Under the pieces are notes generated by a model that saw only the letters and a list, made by a program, of their open reading frames with translations, did no database searches and had not been told where the DNA came from. From JBDTME01 sp964583795 (GTDB lineage: Bacteria; Patescibacteriota; Microgenomatia; UBA1400; PJMF01): a stretch of DNA of 21,924 bases. The translations under genes and the position numbers were made by a program. The number at the start of each line of letters is the position of its first letter. Within the stretch, counting starts at the first letter, position 1. The stretch is taken from positions 1 through 21,924 of the forward strand of contig CAZOWX010000028.1 of the NCBI GenBank assembly GCA_964583795.1. Reading direction: 5' to 3'. Positions 1-6,836 of this stretch are shown here, one piece after another.

Positions 1-54
1 TTTTCAAGATTTTCAAGATTTTCAAGATTTTTTAAATTTTCAAGATTTTCAAGA
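1..54. repeat. 9-bp tandem repeat (TTTTCAAGA), six units
   Basis: Units TTTTCAAGA fill 1-27, a diverged unit (TTTTTTAAA) sits at 28-36, and two more exact units fill 37-54. The array touches the window edge, so its full length is unknown. The unit is a multiple of three, and in the frame of the gene that follows it is open without a stop, reading repeated Phe-Gln-Asp. It may therefore be either an intergenic slippage repeat or the repetitive N-terminal part of the next protein. Confidence 0.9.
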
Positions 55-55
55 G

Positions 56-529
56 ATGCTTCATCAATCAGAGCAACTTAACGGTGTGATAATGATGATC
101 GATACTGCAAACTCAGTTGATAACATCTCAATCGGACCATCAGTAGACTTCAAGCAAGAGAACAAATATCACAGTGGTTGGGTGTTGGTGCCTAAAGTTC
201 CTCCGCCTGAAATGATGAACTCGAGTTGGAACGAGCAACAGCTGCTTTTGAGTAAAATCACAAGTGTATTAGGTGGAAAACAGTTAGCAAGTTTGCGAAG
301 TGCTACGGAGACTTTGATGGATTTGCAAATTTTAGCAGCGCGATTTGGGCTAACAGCAGTAAATGGAGTGATGCTTACAGGATCATTTGACGAAAAAGGG
401 AATCCGTATGTTGTTGGGTACCAAGGACCAGCTGGGAAAGACCCAGGGGTGGATGTTTTTCCAATGTCTCGTGATAGAGAAGCACCCGATATGACTGCAT
501 CACATCAGATTTTGCCAGTGGTGAGTTGA
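56..529 (+). CDS. Unrecognised 157-aa protein; start uncertain, possibly 5'-truncated by the window
   Basis: I do not recognise a family. The product is soluble-looking, with no membrane segment or signal peptide. The middle (about residues 58-100) is probably helical, and a Gly-rich segment with GSFDEKGNPYVVGYQGPAGK follows. ATG at 56 directly follows the 9-bp tandem array without an obvious ribosome binding site. ATG codons at 92 and 95 are alternatives. The frame is also open from 56 back to the window edge through the repeat, so the protein could be longer. It ends with TGA, five bases from the end of the convergent gene on the other strand, with no terminator between them. The ORF is real-looking but the function is unknown. 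Confidence 0.55.
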   Translation: MLHQSEQLNGVIMMIDTANSVDNISIGPSVDFKQENKYHSGWVLVPKVPPPEMMNSSWNEQQLLLSKITSVLGGKQLASLRSATETLMDLQILAARFGLTAVNGVMLTGSFDEKGNPYVVGYQGPAGKDPGVDVFPMSRDREAPDMTASHQILPVVS

Positions 530-534
530 CTTCC

Positions 535-1668
535 TTATAAAGCTAGGTAATTTGGGTTCACTTTCTGATCTTCTTTCCTCGCTAGTAAAGCCTTATATCG
601 TGCAAGTAGCGCTTGCTTAGTGTGTTCTTGGGTGAAGGTAAGTGTTGTGTGGGGATCATTTTTTAATTTTTCGAGTAACAGTTTGCGGATAGAGTTTCCT
701 TCTGTTATGAATTGTTGAACAATTTCTTGTTTTCTCTTCTCTGAAAAACTGTCCTTATCTGCCATAATTGGTATTTGGTCAGTGTCGAGTGGAGGTGCTA
801 AATAAATAGCAAACTTTTTGGTTGTTCCATACTCAAAAATTTGGCTAAAGAGTCGAACAATTGAGTCTATTTGAAGATTTTCTCTGTCAATTTCAAGGCA
901 AGTATATTGAGAGTCACTTTTCAGTGTTTCAAACTGAGCTCTTTGCGTTTCGCTGTTAAAAACCTGAACATCAGGCATTGAGAGGGGAGAATGGGTGTCT
1001 TTTTTATTGTCTTTCGTGAATTGCAATAATTCACTGCGTAAAAGATTTCCAGTTCGAAGTGCTTGCTCGAAGTACATATTGATAAATTGAGGATCCGTTT
1101 TTTCAAAATCAATATCCCCACTGGGTAAGTACACAATACCTGGTGGATCAAACTTGATATCATCTGCAGAAGTGGCGTCAGGAAAATAAAGAATACGCTC
1201 TCCCTCCAATTGTGGGTATCCATCGAGGTAGTAATCAAATAAAGCCTCCATCACGCTTACTCCAGCCATTGACTCTTTTCCTATCGAAAGGACATCAATT
1301 GCTGAAAATAGTAATGCTGTTTTGTCCGTTGCACGACTTGTACTAAATGCTGGGTTTTCTGGCTGTCCAGACTCAGGATCATAGTAGTAAATTTTGTTGT
1401 CTTCACAAAACTGCTTGAGAGCATCTCGATCTTCAACGCGTTGTTTTTTGCCAAACTCGTCCATGGTTCCCATTTGTCCACCTAAAAATATGACTGGGAT
1501 ACCTTGATTAAACAAAAAATTCATCTCGCGAATGTTTTTGACTTTATAGCCAACAATATTTACCTCAGATTGCGGGGGGACTTCTTGGGATAAGGGGGCT
1601 ACTGGCAAAGAAGAACCTTCACCAAGACCTGTTGGAATGCTTTTATCGATGTAGTATGAACACATCAT
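535..1668 (-). CDS. Unrecognised 377-aa protein, possibly nucleoside 2-deoxyribosyltransferase-like N-terminal half
   Basis: The protein has no membrane segment. Around residues 55-70 it carries a hydrophobic strand ending in Gly-Gly (VIFLGGQMG). A Tyr-rich YYYDPESG follows near 93-100, and then a helix containing ESMAGVSVMEAL near 132-143. This order (strand-GG, aspartate/proline motif, Ser/Gly loop before a Glu-bearing helix) recalls nucleoside 2-deoxyribosyltransferase-like folds, but the match is by eye and weak. The second half is charged and helical with no recognised domain. The first ATG (1666-1668) lies exactly six bases after a TAAAAT hexamer, suggesting a leaderless transcript; a second ATG follows immediately. 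It sits downstream of the response regulator on the same strand, but has its own apparent promoter. Confidence 0.6.
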   Translation of the reverse strand: MMCSYYIDKSIPTGLGEGSSLPVAPLSQEVPPQSEVNIVGYKVKNIREMNFLFNQGIPVIFLGGQMGTMDEFGKKQRVEDRDALKQFCEDNKIYYYDPESGQPENPAFSTSRATDKTALLFSAIDVLSIGKESMAGVSVMEALFDYYLDGYPQLEGERILYFPDATSADDIKFDPPGIVYLPSGDIDFEKTDPQFINMYFEQALRTGNLLRSELLQFTKDNKKDTHSPLSMPDVQVFNSETQRAQFETLKSDSQYTCLEIDRENLQIDSIVRLFSQIFEYGTTKKFAIYLAPPLDTDQIPIMADKDSFSEKRKQEIVQQFITEGNSIRKLLLEKLKNDPHTTLTFTQEHTKQALLARYKALLARKEDQKVNPNYLAL

Positions 1669-1674
1669 TCGGTC

Positions 1675-1680
1675 ATTTTA
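1675..1680 (-). promoter_or_regulatory. -10 hexamer TAAAAT placing transcription start at the ATG of the 377-aa gene
   Basis: Minus-strand TAAAAT is followed by six bases and then ATG at 1668. A weak TTTCAC lies 17 bp upstream of the hexamer (1698-1703). The geometry predicts a leaderless mRNA. Confidence 0.5.
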
Positions 1681-1719
1681 CCTTGTAATACAAAAATGTG
1701 AAACAGGATTTATGGAGGT

Positions 1720-2391
1720 TTACTCGCAAAACATGTATCCGATGCCGTACGCGGTTTTAATAACGTTTTTTTCGACATCTTTGATCTTATTGCGAATCCG
1801 ACGTATATGGACGTCAACCGTAGAAGTGAGAGGAGTTTCCTCTAGACCCCAAACTTGTTCGATAATCGTTTGTTTCGACACCACCCGGTTTTTTTGTTTT
1901 AGAAGCAGTGACATGATCATAAACTCTTTTTTTCGCAGCTCAATTTTCCCCCAAGGACAAGTTAGATCACCAGACTTGATATCCAACTGATAATGATCGG
2001 TAGAAATAAATTGAGTTCGTGTGAAATGAGCGTGTTGTAATAACTTCTCCAGTCGAAGCAGTAACTCTTTAGGGTGATAGGGAACACTAAGGCAGTCATC
2101 GGCTCCTGTTTCAAGAAGTGTTATGCGTGAAGTCACGGTGATGTTTGGAGAAAGAGACAAAATAAAACTGTGAAAATTGGATTTACTCACAAATTCACAA
2201 AGTGTCTGTAACTCACTGATGCGAATATTTTCCTGAGTAATAATCAGATCAAACTGTCGTTGAGTCAGTTTACGCCTTGCTTCATCGAGATTTGACGCCA
2301 ACAGTACAGTATAGCCATATTGGATGAGAAAAGCTTTGAGGGCAGCGAAAGCAAATTTGGAGTGGTCAAAAACCAAAATATCAGCTCGCAT
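1720..2391 (-). CDS. OmpR/PhoB-family response regulator with degenerate receiver
   Basis: The 223-aa product has an N-terminal receiver-like domain (about 1-120) and a C-terminal winged-helix DNA-binding domain (about 130-223). The DNA-binding half is canonical, with LRKKEFMIMSLLLKQ, the STVDVHIRRIRNKI recognition region and a terminal TAYGIGYMF wing. The receiver has lost its chemistry. The FDLxxxD position is FDLIITQ, giving Gln53 instead of the phospho-acceptor Asp. The acidic pair is Asp9-His10, and the KP motif lysine is Val103 (SVPY). It is thus probably phosphorylation-independent. I chose ATG 2391 because it puts the first strand three residues in, as usual; the upstream ATG at 2406 lies inside the -10 element. 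No histidine kinase gene is nearby. Targets are unknown; the adjacent membrane-protein genes are candidates. Confidence 0.88.
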   Translation of the reverse strand: MRADILVFDHSKFAFAALKAFLIQYGYTVLLASNLDEARRKLTQRQFDLIITQENIRISELQTLCEFVSKSNFHSFILSLSPNITVTSRITLLETGADDCLSVPYHPKELLLRLEKLLQHAHFTRTQFISTDHYQLDIKSGDLTCPWGKIELRKKEFMIMSLLLKQKNRVVSKQTIIEQVWGLEETPLTSTVDVHIRRIRNKIKDVEKNVIKTAYGIGYMFCE

Positions 2392-2401
2392 AACAAAGTG
2401 G

Positions 2402-2431
2402 ATCATAACATATATAAAATATATTTAACAA
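2402..2431 (-). promoter_or_regulatory. Promoter of the response regulator (TTGTTA-18-TATGAT)
   Basis: On the minus strand TTGTTA (2426-2431) and TATGAT (2402-2407) are separated by 18 bp. The expected start of transcription lies about four bases before ATG 2391, so the 5' UTR would be almost absent. The surrounding A/T tract (2407-2426) is typical of promoter DNA. Confidence 0.5.
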
Positions 2432-2550
2432 GAACAAAAAGGATCGTGATGAGGCAGTTAAACCGAAGAAAGCTTCAAAGAAAAAGCATTACACACAGCA
2501 AAAAAACTCTAGGAAGTTAGGAAGTGATGATCAATGCGTGATCCCGATGC

Positions 2551-3384
2551 CTATTGGGTTACTGGGGGTGTCAGTGGTGGTGTTGGAGTTGCTTTATTTG
2601 ATCGGGAAAGTGCATACACCAAGGCTAACAGAGCCAAAATTCCGACGACTGCAATTGCGATGGGGAGAATGATGTCAATGAGTGGAGCTTCATCGGAAAT
2701 AGGAAGTTCGCTTGGTGTTGCACTGACCTGAGCTTGAGTTTGTGTTTTCGCGTTTTCTTGCTCTGCAATGACTGCAGCCAGTGCTCTATTAATAGGCTCT
2801 TCGTCAATTTTAACCAGTGAGTTCCCGAATAAGTCAGGAGCTACAGTTTGATAGAACACATTTTGTGCCATAGGTGTAAACTGAAAGACTCTCATGACTG
2901 AGCTACTAAGTTTTTCACCACTCGTTTGAGTCATTACTCCTTTGTTAAACCAAATATGCATCGTGAATAAAAACGGATCTTCAATTGAATCTTTAAACTT
3001 TTTTTGATCAACTTCTGGGAGTCCATACCGACCAATATAGTCTTCCAGTTGGTTCTTGGTTTTGCGCACACTAATCGCCTTCATGACGATTTGATTATTC
3101 AGTGTATAGATAAAATCAGCGTCAAGTGGATCAACAGAGTTATACCAAAGCACTTGCAAGTTGTCTCTTGTCGTTATTTTGAGTGGTGCTCCCAGTTGTG
3201 CTATCAAAGCGTCGCTTGATTGGCCAATCTCGATACTGTTTAAATCCAGTTGTTGAGCTTGGACTGAAGTGTTCCCACGAATAATGAAAAAACACAAAAC
3301 CATCAGTACAATTGATGAGATAAAGCACACCAAGTAAGTTTTAATGATAGATCTAGTATGCAAGAAGGCTATTGTTCGCAACAT
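2551..3384 (-). CDS. Membrane-anchored extracytoplasmic protein with two terminal membrane segments
   Basis: The 277-aa product has an N-terminal hydrophobic segment (about 13-35, IIKTYLVCFISSIVLMVLCF) and a C-terminal one (about 240-262) before a Thr/Pro-rich tail. The region between carries IEIGQSSDALIAQLGAP near 51-67, the G-x(n)-LG-P pattern seen at the start of SmpA/BamE-like repeats, followed by an FxYxLxN strand pattern. This resemblance is only suggestive. The start is well supported: ATG 3382-3384 is preceded by a strong Shine-Dalgarno AAGGAGGGG, although the frame is open upstream to 3447. The first 16 bases overlap the end of the upstream gene, implying translational coupling and one operon. 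It could be a surface protein working with that partner; the function is unknown. Confidence 0.75.
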   Translation of the reverse strand: MLRTIAFLHTRSIIKTYLVCFISSIVLMVLCFFIIRGNTSVQAQQLDLNSIEIGQSSDALIAQLGAPLKITTRDNLQVLWYNSVDPLDADFIYTLNNQIVMKAISVRKTKNQLEDYIGRYGLPEVDQKKFKDSIEDPFLFTMHIWFNKGVMTQTSGEKLSSSVMRVFQFTPMAQNVFYQTVAPDLFGNSLVKIDEEPINRALAAVIAEQENAKTQTQAQVSATPSELPISDEAPLIDIILPIAIAVVGILALLALVYALSRSNKATPTPPLTPPVTQ

Positions 3385-4691
3385 ACCCCTCCTTGAGTCT
3401 GTCCCTGATAACAATATGAACTTGAAGATTTTCCTTTCGATTGACACTCAGACAATTCGAGACATTGTTGCTCTGGAGCGCATAAATATGTCCCTGCGAT
3501 TGAACTTTGATCTTTGTTGAGATAAATAACGCTCAATTTATTCTCTGAGTAATCAGAGGGAACAAAACCGCTAATTTCGGTCATCACTGTGTGTTCTGAT
3601 GCCGTAAGATCCTTTGCTGAGTCAAGAAATTTACTGGCTGTAGAACTAAAGTTTGTATAAACGCTTTTACTAGTACCATCCTTAAATACGATCATCCCGT
3701 TATCGTCAACCTGAGCTTCCTGTTGCTCAATGACTCCAATATACGCTTCGAGCGAGCTACACTCACCTTTCCCAAGTGGACAGTACCCGGACTTAAACTT
3801 ATTTTCTTGCTCTTCACTTGCAGTAAGTAACTTAATCCCAAAAAGTTGCTGTGTAATTTCCTTTTTAACTTGAGAGTCAAGCGAAGAGTTGGCTGTTAGC
3901 TCTTTAGGTGGGACTTCAATTGTTGTGAAACCATTAATATCGGCGGTTATTTTAGTCTCATTTTTCAGAAGTTTGTCATTTGAAGCTACCAGGGTTAATG
4001 TATCTTTACTTTTTTGTCCTGGATTTGAAATGGCCACAAGTTTCTCAGCGAGTACCGCAGAATCAAAAACCTTTGACTTTAATTGATCTTTGGGATCATC
4101 AATAATAACTGAAGCGTTCTCACTCACTTTTACCTCGACTGTTTTTCCTGAAGTATTGACGGGTTCATCTGTTTCTGTTGGTGAAAAGAGTTTTGCTCTC
4201 TCTTGATATGTATCCGAGTCAGTGTTTTCGTGGGGTGGAGTATACTCACCCTGACCAAGCTCGTAAGTAAACAGGCACGGCGGATCTTCAGGGCGCAATC
4301 CAGAGAGTGTCGAACATTCACGAATAATACCCTTAGAGGGAAACTCACTTGGTTGAATGCGACTTCTGCTCGCGGGATCATAAATGACTGTGACGCTTGA
4401 GGATGATTGATTAGTGGAGAGCGGAGCAACTTGATTTTCTACTAGTTGAATCTGGTTACCTGGCGCCTTATATTCCCCTTGACCTTCTTGAATCGGCGGG
4501 ATGAGTGGAGGCCTTTCTCCTTGGCCACTTTCTTCAGAGTACAGTACTGCTTGAGGGCGAAGCGAGAAATTACTCGAGTTCAAGATTGCATTTACGGCAA
4601 TAACAGACGTCATCATCAGAAGAGCAACTGTGGTGATTCCCCATAGCTGTTGATTTTTTACATTCACTGGAAGAAATTCGTTTTTTTTCAT
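3369..4691 (-). CDS. Secreted or membrane-anchored protein with C-terminal six-cysteine CLIP-like motif
   Basis: The 440-aa product has a short positively charged N-terminus and one membrane segment (about 14-34, TTVALLMMTSVIAVNAIL). A long Ser/Thr/Glu/Lys-rich, low-complexity extracytoplasmic region follows. A G-[QK]-G-E motif recurs four times: SGQGERPP, EGQGEYKAP, LGQGEYTPP and LGKGECSS. The last 37 residues hold six cysteines (404, 410, 416, 427, 437, 438), spaced 5-5-10-9-0 and ending in VCC, like the disulfide pattern of arthropod CLIP domains or similar small knots. The whole protein is otherwise unrecognised. ATG 4691 (MKKNEF) is the most natural start; ATG 4712 and TTG 4739 are in frame upstream and none has a clear Shine-Dalgarno. 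It is the first gene of an operon with the overlapping 2551-3384 gene. Confidence 0.75.
   Translation of the reverse strand: MKKNEFLPVNVKNQQLWGITTVALLMMTSVIAVNAILNSSNFSLRPQAVLYSEESGQGERPPLIPPIQEGQGEYKAPGNQIQLVENQVAPLSTNQSSSSVTVIYDPASRSRIQPSEFPSKGIIRECSTLSGLRPEDPPCLFTYELGQGEYTPPHENTDSDTYQERAKLFSPTETDEPVNTSGKTVEVKVSENASVIIDDPKDQLKSKVFDSAVLAEKLVAISNPGQKSKDTLTLVASNDKLLKNETKITADINGFTTIEVPPKELTANSSLDSQVKKEITQQLFGIKLLTASEEQENKFKSGYCPLGKGECSSLEAYIGVIEQQEAQVDDNGMIVFKDGTSKSVYTNFSSTASKFLDSAKDLTASEHTVMTEISGFVPSDYSENKLSVIYLNKDQSSIAGTYLCAPEQQCLELSECQSKGKSSSSYCYQGQTQGGVCCEQ
3385..3394 (-). promoter_or_regulatory. Strong Shine-Dalgarno deciding the start at 3384
   Basis: The minus strand reads AAGGAGGGGT directly before ATG 3384. 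It is the best ribosome binding site in the window, and it is embedded in the last codons of the upstream gene. It argues against the longer open frame starting at 3447. Confidence 0.75.
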
Positions 4692-4822
4692 AAAAACCAC
4701 TACAGATAACATACTAATACGGTTTATGAAGTTGAACAAGATAGAACACTAGTACATCCTAATATGTATTCACTCTTGATAGAAATAGAATAATTCACGT
4801 ATCGTACTTCTTGTTGTTCTCT

Positions 4823-4831
4823 TGCTATAAT
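4823..4831 (+). promoter_or_regulatory. Extended -10 (TGCTATAAT) six bases before ATG 4838
   Basis: The sequence is a perfect extended -10: TG, one base, TATAAT (4826-4831). Six bases separate it from ATG 4838, so that ATG would be at or next to +1. This decides the start of the hydrolase gene and implies a leaderless transcript. Confidence 0.7.
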
Positions 4832-4837
4832 AGGCTG

Positions 4838-6088
4838 ATGGTAAATGTTTCGCATAACCAAGCTATCCGAAAAACGACTTTTTGGAAAATGCCAATTGAC
4901 TTAATCCTGAGAGGATTTTTTTTGGGTTTTACTGTTTGTTTTGCTTTGAGTATTGGATTTTTGTTTGGAAAAGCAAGCACGGTCTTCACAGTGAAGAAGG
5001 CGCTTTCCCAGTTGGGTGTCAAAGGTGTCTCAGAGGAAAAGCAGTATCCACTGCTCAAGTACTCCTTTTCCGAATTGTCAAAACGCGGTGGAGTGGCTTC
5101 AAAGATCAGTATTGATCGTGAGTTGTTAAAAACTGCTGAGTTTACTGCATACGTCTTCCACTACGAGTCTGACGGACGCAAGATTTCGGGGCAGTTGAAT
5201 GTCCCAAATGGAGACGCTAATGTGAATCGACCGGTAATTGTGCTCTTGCGTGGATATGTTGACCCAGCTGAGTACGCGATTGGTAAGGGGTCGTCCCCCA
5301 CAGCAGCTGCACTGGCCAATGTTGGTTATATTACTTTTGCACCGGATTTTTTAGGATTTGCAGAGAGTGACCAGCCACCCAGCGAACCTCTGGCAGAGAG
5401 ATTTGTGAAACCAATGAATGTGTTGGATTTATTTGCATCTATTGAGGCGATGGATGAACAACAACTACTGTTTGAAGGAAAAAATACTGCGACTATTGAT
5501 GGGAAACGATTGGGATTGTGGGGACATAGCAACGGTGGTCAAATTGCGATTTCCTATTTGGAGATTACTGGCCGACCCATTCCCACTGTGTTGCTAGCAC
5601 CTGTTTCAAAGTACTTCCCATACTCTGTCTTATTTTTCACTGGGGAGGCCGATGATCATGGGAAAGGGATGCGATCAGTGATCGCCAAATTTGAAGAAAC
5701 CTACAACATTGATCAGTTTAGTATTGGTAATAATTTGGATCATGTCTCAGCAAAAATTCAACTTCATCAGGGAGGTAAAGACGATTCCGTTCCTCAAAGC
5801 TGGAGTGACGATTTTTACTCATATTTTGCTGGCAAAGGAAAGAAGGATCAGATTGAGTACTTTGTCTATCCAGAAGCTGATCATTTGTTGATACCCAATA
5901 CTGACACGGTCAAACAGCGTGCAGTGGCGTTTTTTGATGATCAAGTCAAACATCCTAAACCAACTCCAACACCTGAAGTTACTGTAAGTCCAGAACCGAT
6001 TGAGGCGACAGAGTTTGCAGTGCCGGTTGCGACCAATGCAGCGACGCTGATATTGGAGGAGAAAGAGGCGAGTGAAGAGGGAAAGTAG
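4838..6088 (+). CDS. Membrane-anchored alpha/beta hydrolase (peptidase S9 / esterase type)
   Basis: The 416-aa product starts with a membrane segment (about 21-45), probably an uncleaved anchor placing the enzyme outside. The hydrolase core spans about 100-375. It includes the VIVLLRGY strand and oxyanion loop near 133-140, a nucleophile elbow GHSNGG with Ser231, an acid in GGKDDSVP (Asp315) and the catalytic His349 in PEADHLLIP. This order fits prolyl-oligopeptidase-like or acetyl-esterase-like serine hydrolases; the substrate cannot be told. A Pro/Thr-rich tail (PKPTPTPEVTVSPEP) and a Glu-rich end follow. A longer open frame begins at TTG 4811, but that codon lies upstream of the predicted transcription start, so ATG 4838 is preferred. 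The gene stands alone between divergent and convergent neighbours. Confidence 0.85.
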   Translation: MVNVSHNQAIRKTTFWKMPIDLILRGFFLGFTVCFALSIGFLFGKASTVFTVKKALSQLGVKGVSEEKQYPLLKYSFSELSKRGGVASKISIDRELLKTAEFTAYVFHYESDGRKISGQLNVPNGDANVNRPVIVLLRGYVDPAEYAIGKGSSPTAAALANVGYITFAPDFLGFAESDQPPSEPLAERFVKPMNVLDLFASIEAMDEQQLLFEGKNTATIDGKRLGLWGHSNGGQIAISYLEITGRPIPTVLLAPVSKYFPYSVLFFTGEADDHGKGMRSVIAKFEETYNIDQFSIGNNLDHVSAKIQLHQGGKDDSVPQSWSDDFYSYFAGKGKKDQIEYFVYPEADHLLIPNTDTVKQRAVAFFDDQVKHPKPTPTPEVTVSPEPIEATEFAVPVATNAATLILEEKEASEEGK

Positions 6089-6093
6089 TTATT

Positions 6094-6180
6094 TGGTTGC
6101 TTGGTTGATTTGTTACTTCGTTAGCTAAAATAAAGTTGTTACAGTGTTCGAAGGGGTGTTGGGTGGTTGAGTTGTTTTGC
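6094..6180 (+). repeat. GTTG-rich short-period tract after the hydrolase stop codon
   Basis: The plus strand shows spaced GTTG words (GGTTGCTTGGTTG, then TTGTTAC, GTTGTTAC, GTTGGGTGGTTGAGTTG). The same kind of tract follows rmuC, the YerC-like gene and pyrH when each is read on its own coding strand. Confidence 0.6.
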
Positions 6181-6336
6181 CGTATTACCTACTCAGATAA
6201 AGTGATAGAGTCCTATTTTTTGTTAAAAGGTTTCCTCTGGGATATAACGCCAAAAAAGCCTACTAACCCACTGACAGATTTCGGGTATTTTGCAAAGGAG
6301 GATATTTTTGATACAAAAAGATTGTAAGCAGAAAAC

Positions 6337-6372
6337 ATAAAAAGTCGTCATCCTGAATTCATTTCAGGATCT
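6337..6372 (+). repeat. Palindromic dispersed repeat, copy 1
   Basis: A 17-nt block (ATAAAAAGTCGTCATCC) is identical to the one at 8068-8084. It leads into an 8-bp stem ATCCTGAA (6350-6357) / TTCAGGAT (6363-6370) with a 5-nt loop. It resembles REP-like intergenic palindromes with GTCATCC...GGATC ends. Confidence 0.8.
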
Positions 6373-6626
6373 GTGTACAAGTAACCGTCATAACAGCCTA
6401 TCGTTGATTTTCTGTTAAGAATGGCAAAATATATGTGTGTTTTTGGCACTGGGGTAAAACGCCCCTTTGTCGGAAGCACACCTAACCTAGCTCCTACCTT
6501 TAAGTTTTTTGCAAGACTGGTAGGGGCATTCTCTTTAACACAGAACCATGATGTGGTTTCCTCTTAGAAAACTTTAAATCTGTTTGCTTAAATTGCTTTT
6601 AATTATTGTCTACAAATTCTAGAAAT

Positions 6627-6656
6627 GGATCCCGCAATGTTCATCGGGGGATGACG
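6627..6656 (-). repeat. Palindromic dispersed repeat, copy 3 (inverted, imperfect)
   Basis: Read on the minus strand it begins CGTCATCCCCCGATGAAC and ends GCGGGATCC, matching the outer ends of the copies at 6337 and 8068 in the opposite orientation. The stem is interrupted by two extra G residues, so this is a diverged copy. Confidence 0.6.
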
Positions 6657-6689
6657 AGCTGTTTTTGTTGTTATTATTTTTGTATTTAT

Positions 6690-6726
6690 CAAACAACAAC
6701 CCAACAACTTAACAACTCAACAACTT
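6690..6726 (-). repeat. GTTG-type short-period tract downstream of rmuC
   Basis: The plus strand reads CAACAACCCAACAACTTAAC and continues with CAAC words to 6726. Read with rmuC transcription this is a GTTGTT(A/G) tract about 110 bases beyond its stop. A second tract runs from the rmuC stop itself (6795-6836). Confidence 0.65.
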
Positions 6727-6836
6727 TTTTATTTCAGAAGCGGCCCAATTGTAACTAACGAAGCAACCCGTCAAACTTTTTTGCTGGCGGCAAGAAAAGT
6801 TAGCCGGGTAAACCATCCAACCATGCAACAAAGCAA

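Larger units (their letters stand above)
6089..6836. other. 748-bp gene-free stretch between convergent genes, rich in repeats
   Basis: No convincing gene is present. GTTG-type short-period tracts follow both flanking stop codons (6094-6180 on plus; 6690-6726 and 6795-6836 on minus). Two copies of a palindromic repeat lie in inverted orientation at 6337-6372 and 6627-6656. Further stem-loops are CCTACC/GGTAGG (6493-6498 with 6519-6524) and an imperfect hairpin near 6775-6802. A 63-codon open frame at 6136-6327 lacks a start signal or recognisable content. Confidence 0.7.

Noticed and set aside
1..54. Possible CRISPR array
   Set aside because: The units are 9-bp contiguous tandem repeats without spacers, and no cas gene is present.
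1712..1990. 92-codon plus-strand frame opposite the response regulator
   Set aside because: It lies wholly antisense to the conserved winged-helix domain, whose sequence explains the open frame.
3889..4646. Several 65-66-codon plus-strand frames opposite the Cys-tailed protein gene
   Set aside because: They are antisense shadows of a well-supported minus-strand gene, with no start signals of their own.
4811..4837. Upstream TTG start adding nine residues to the hydrolase
   Set aside because: The codons overlap and precede a perfect extended -10 element, so they would not be in the transcript.
6136..6327. 63-codon open frame in the long intergenic stretch
   Set aside because: No ribosome binding site, -10 element or recognisable composition; it starts within a GTTG tract and looks like chance.
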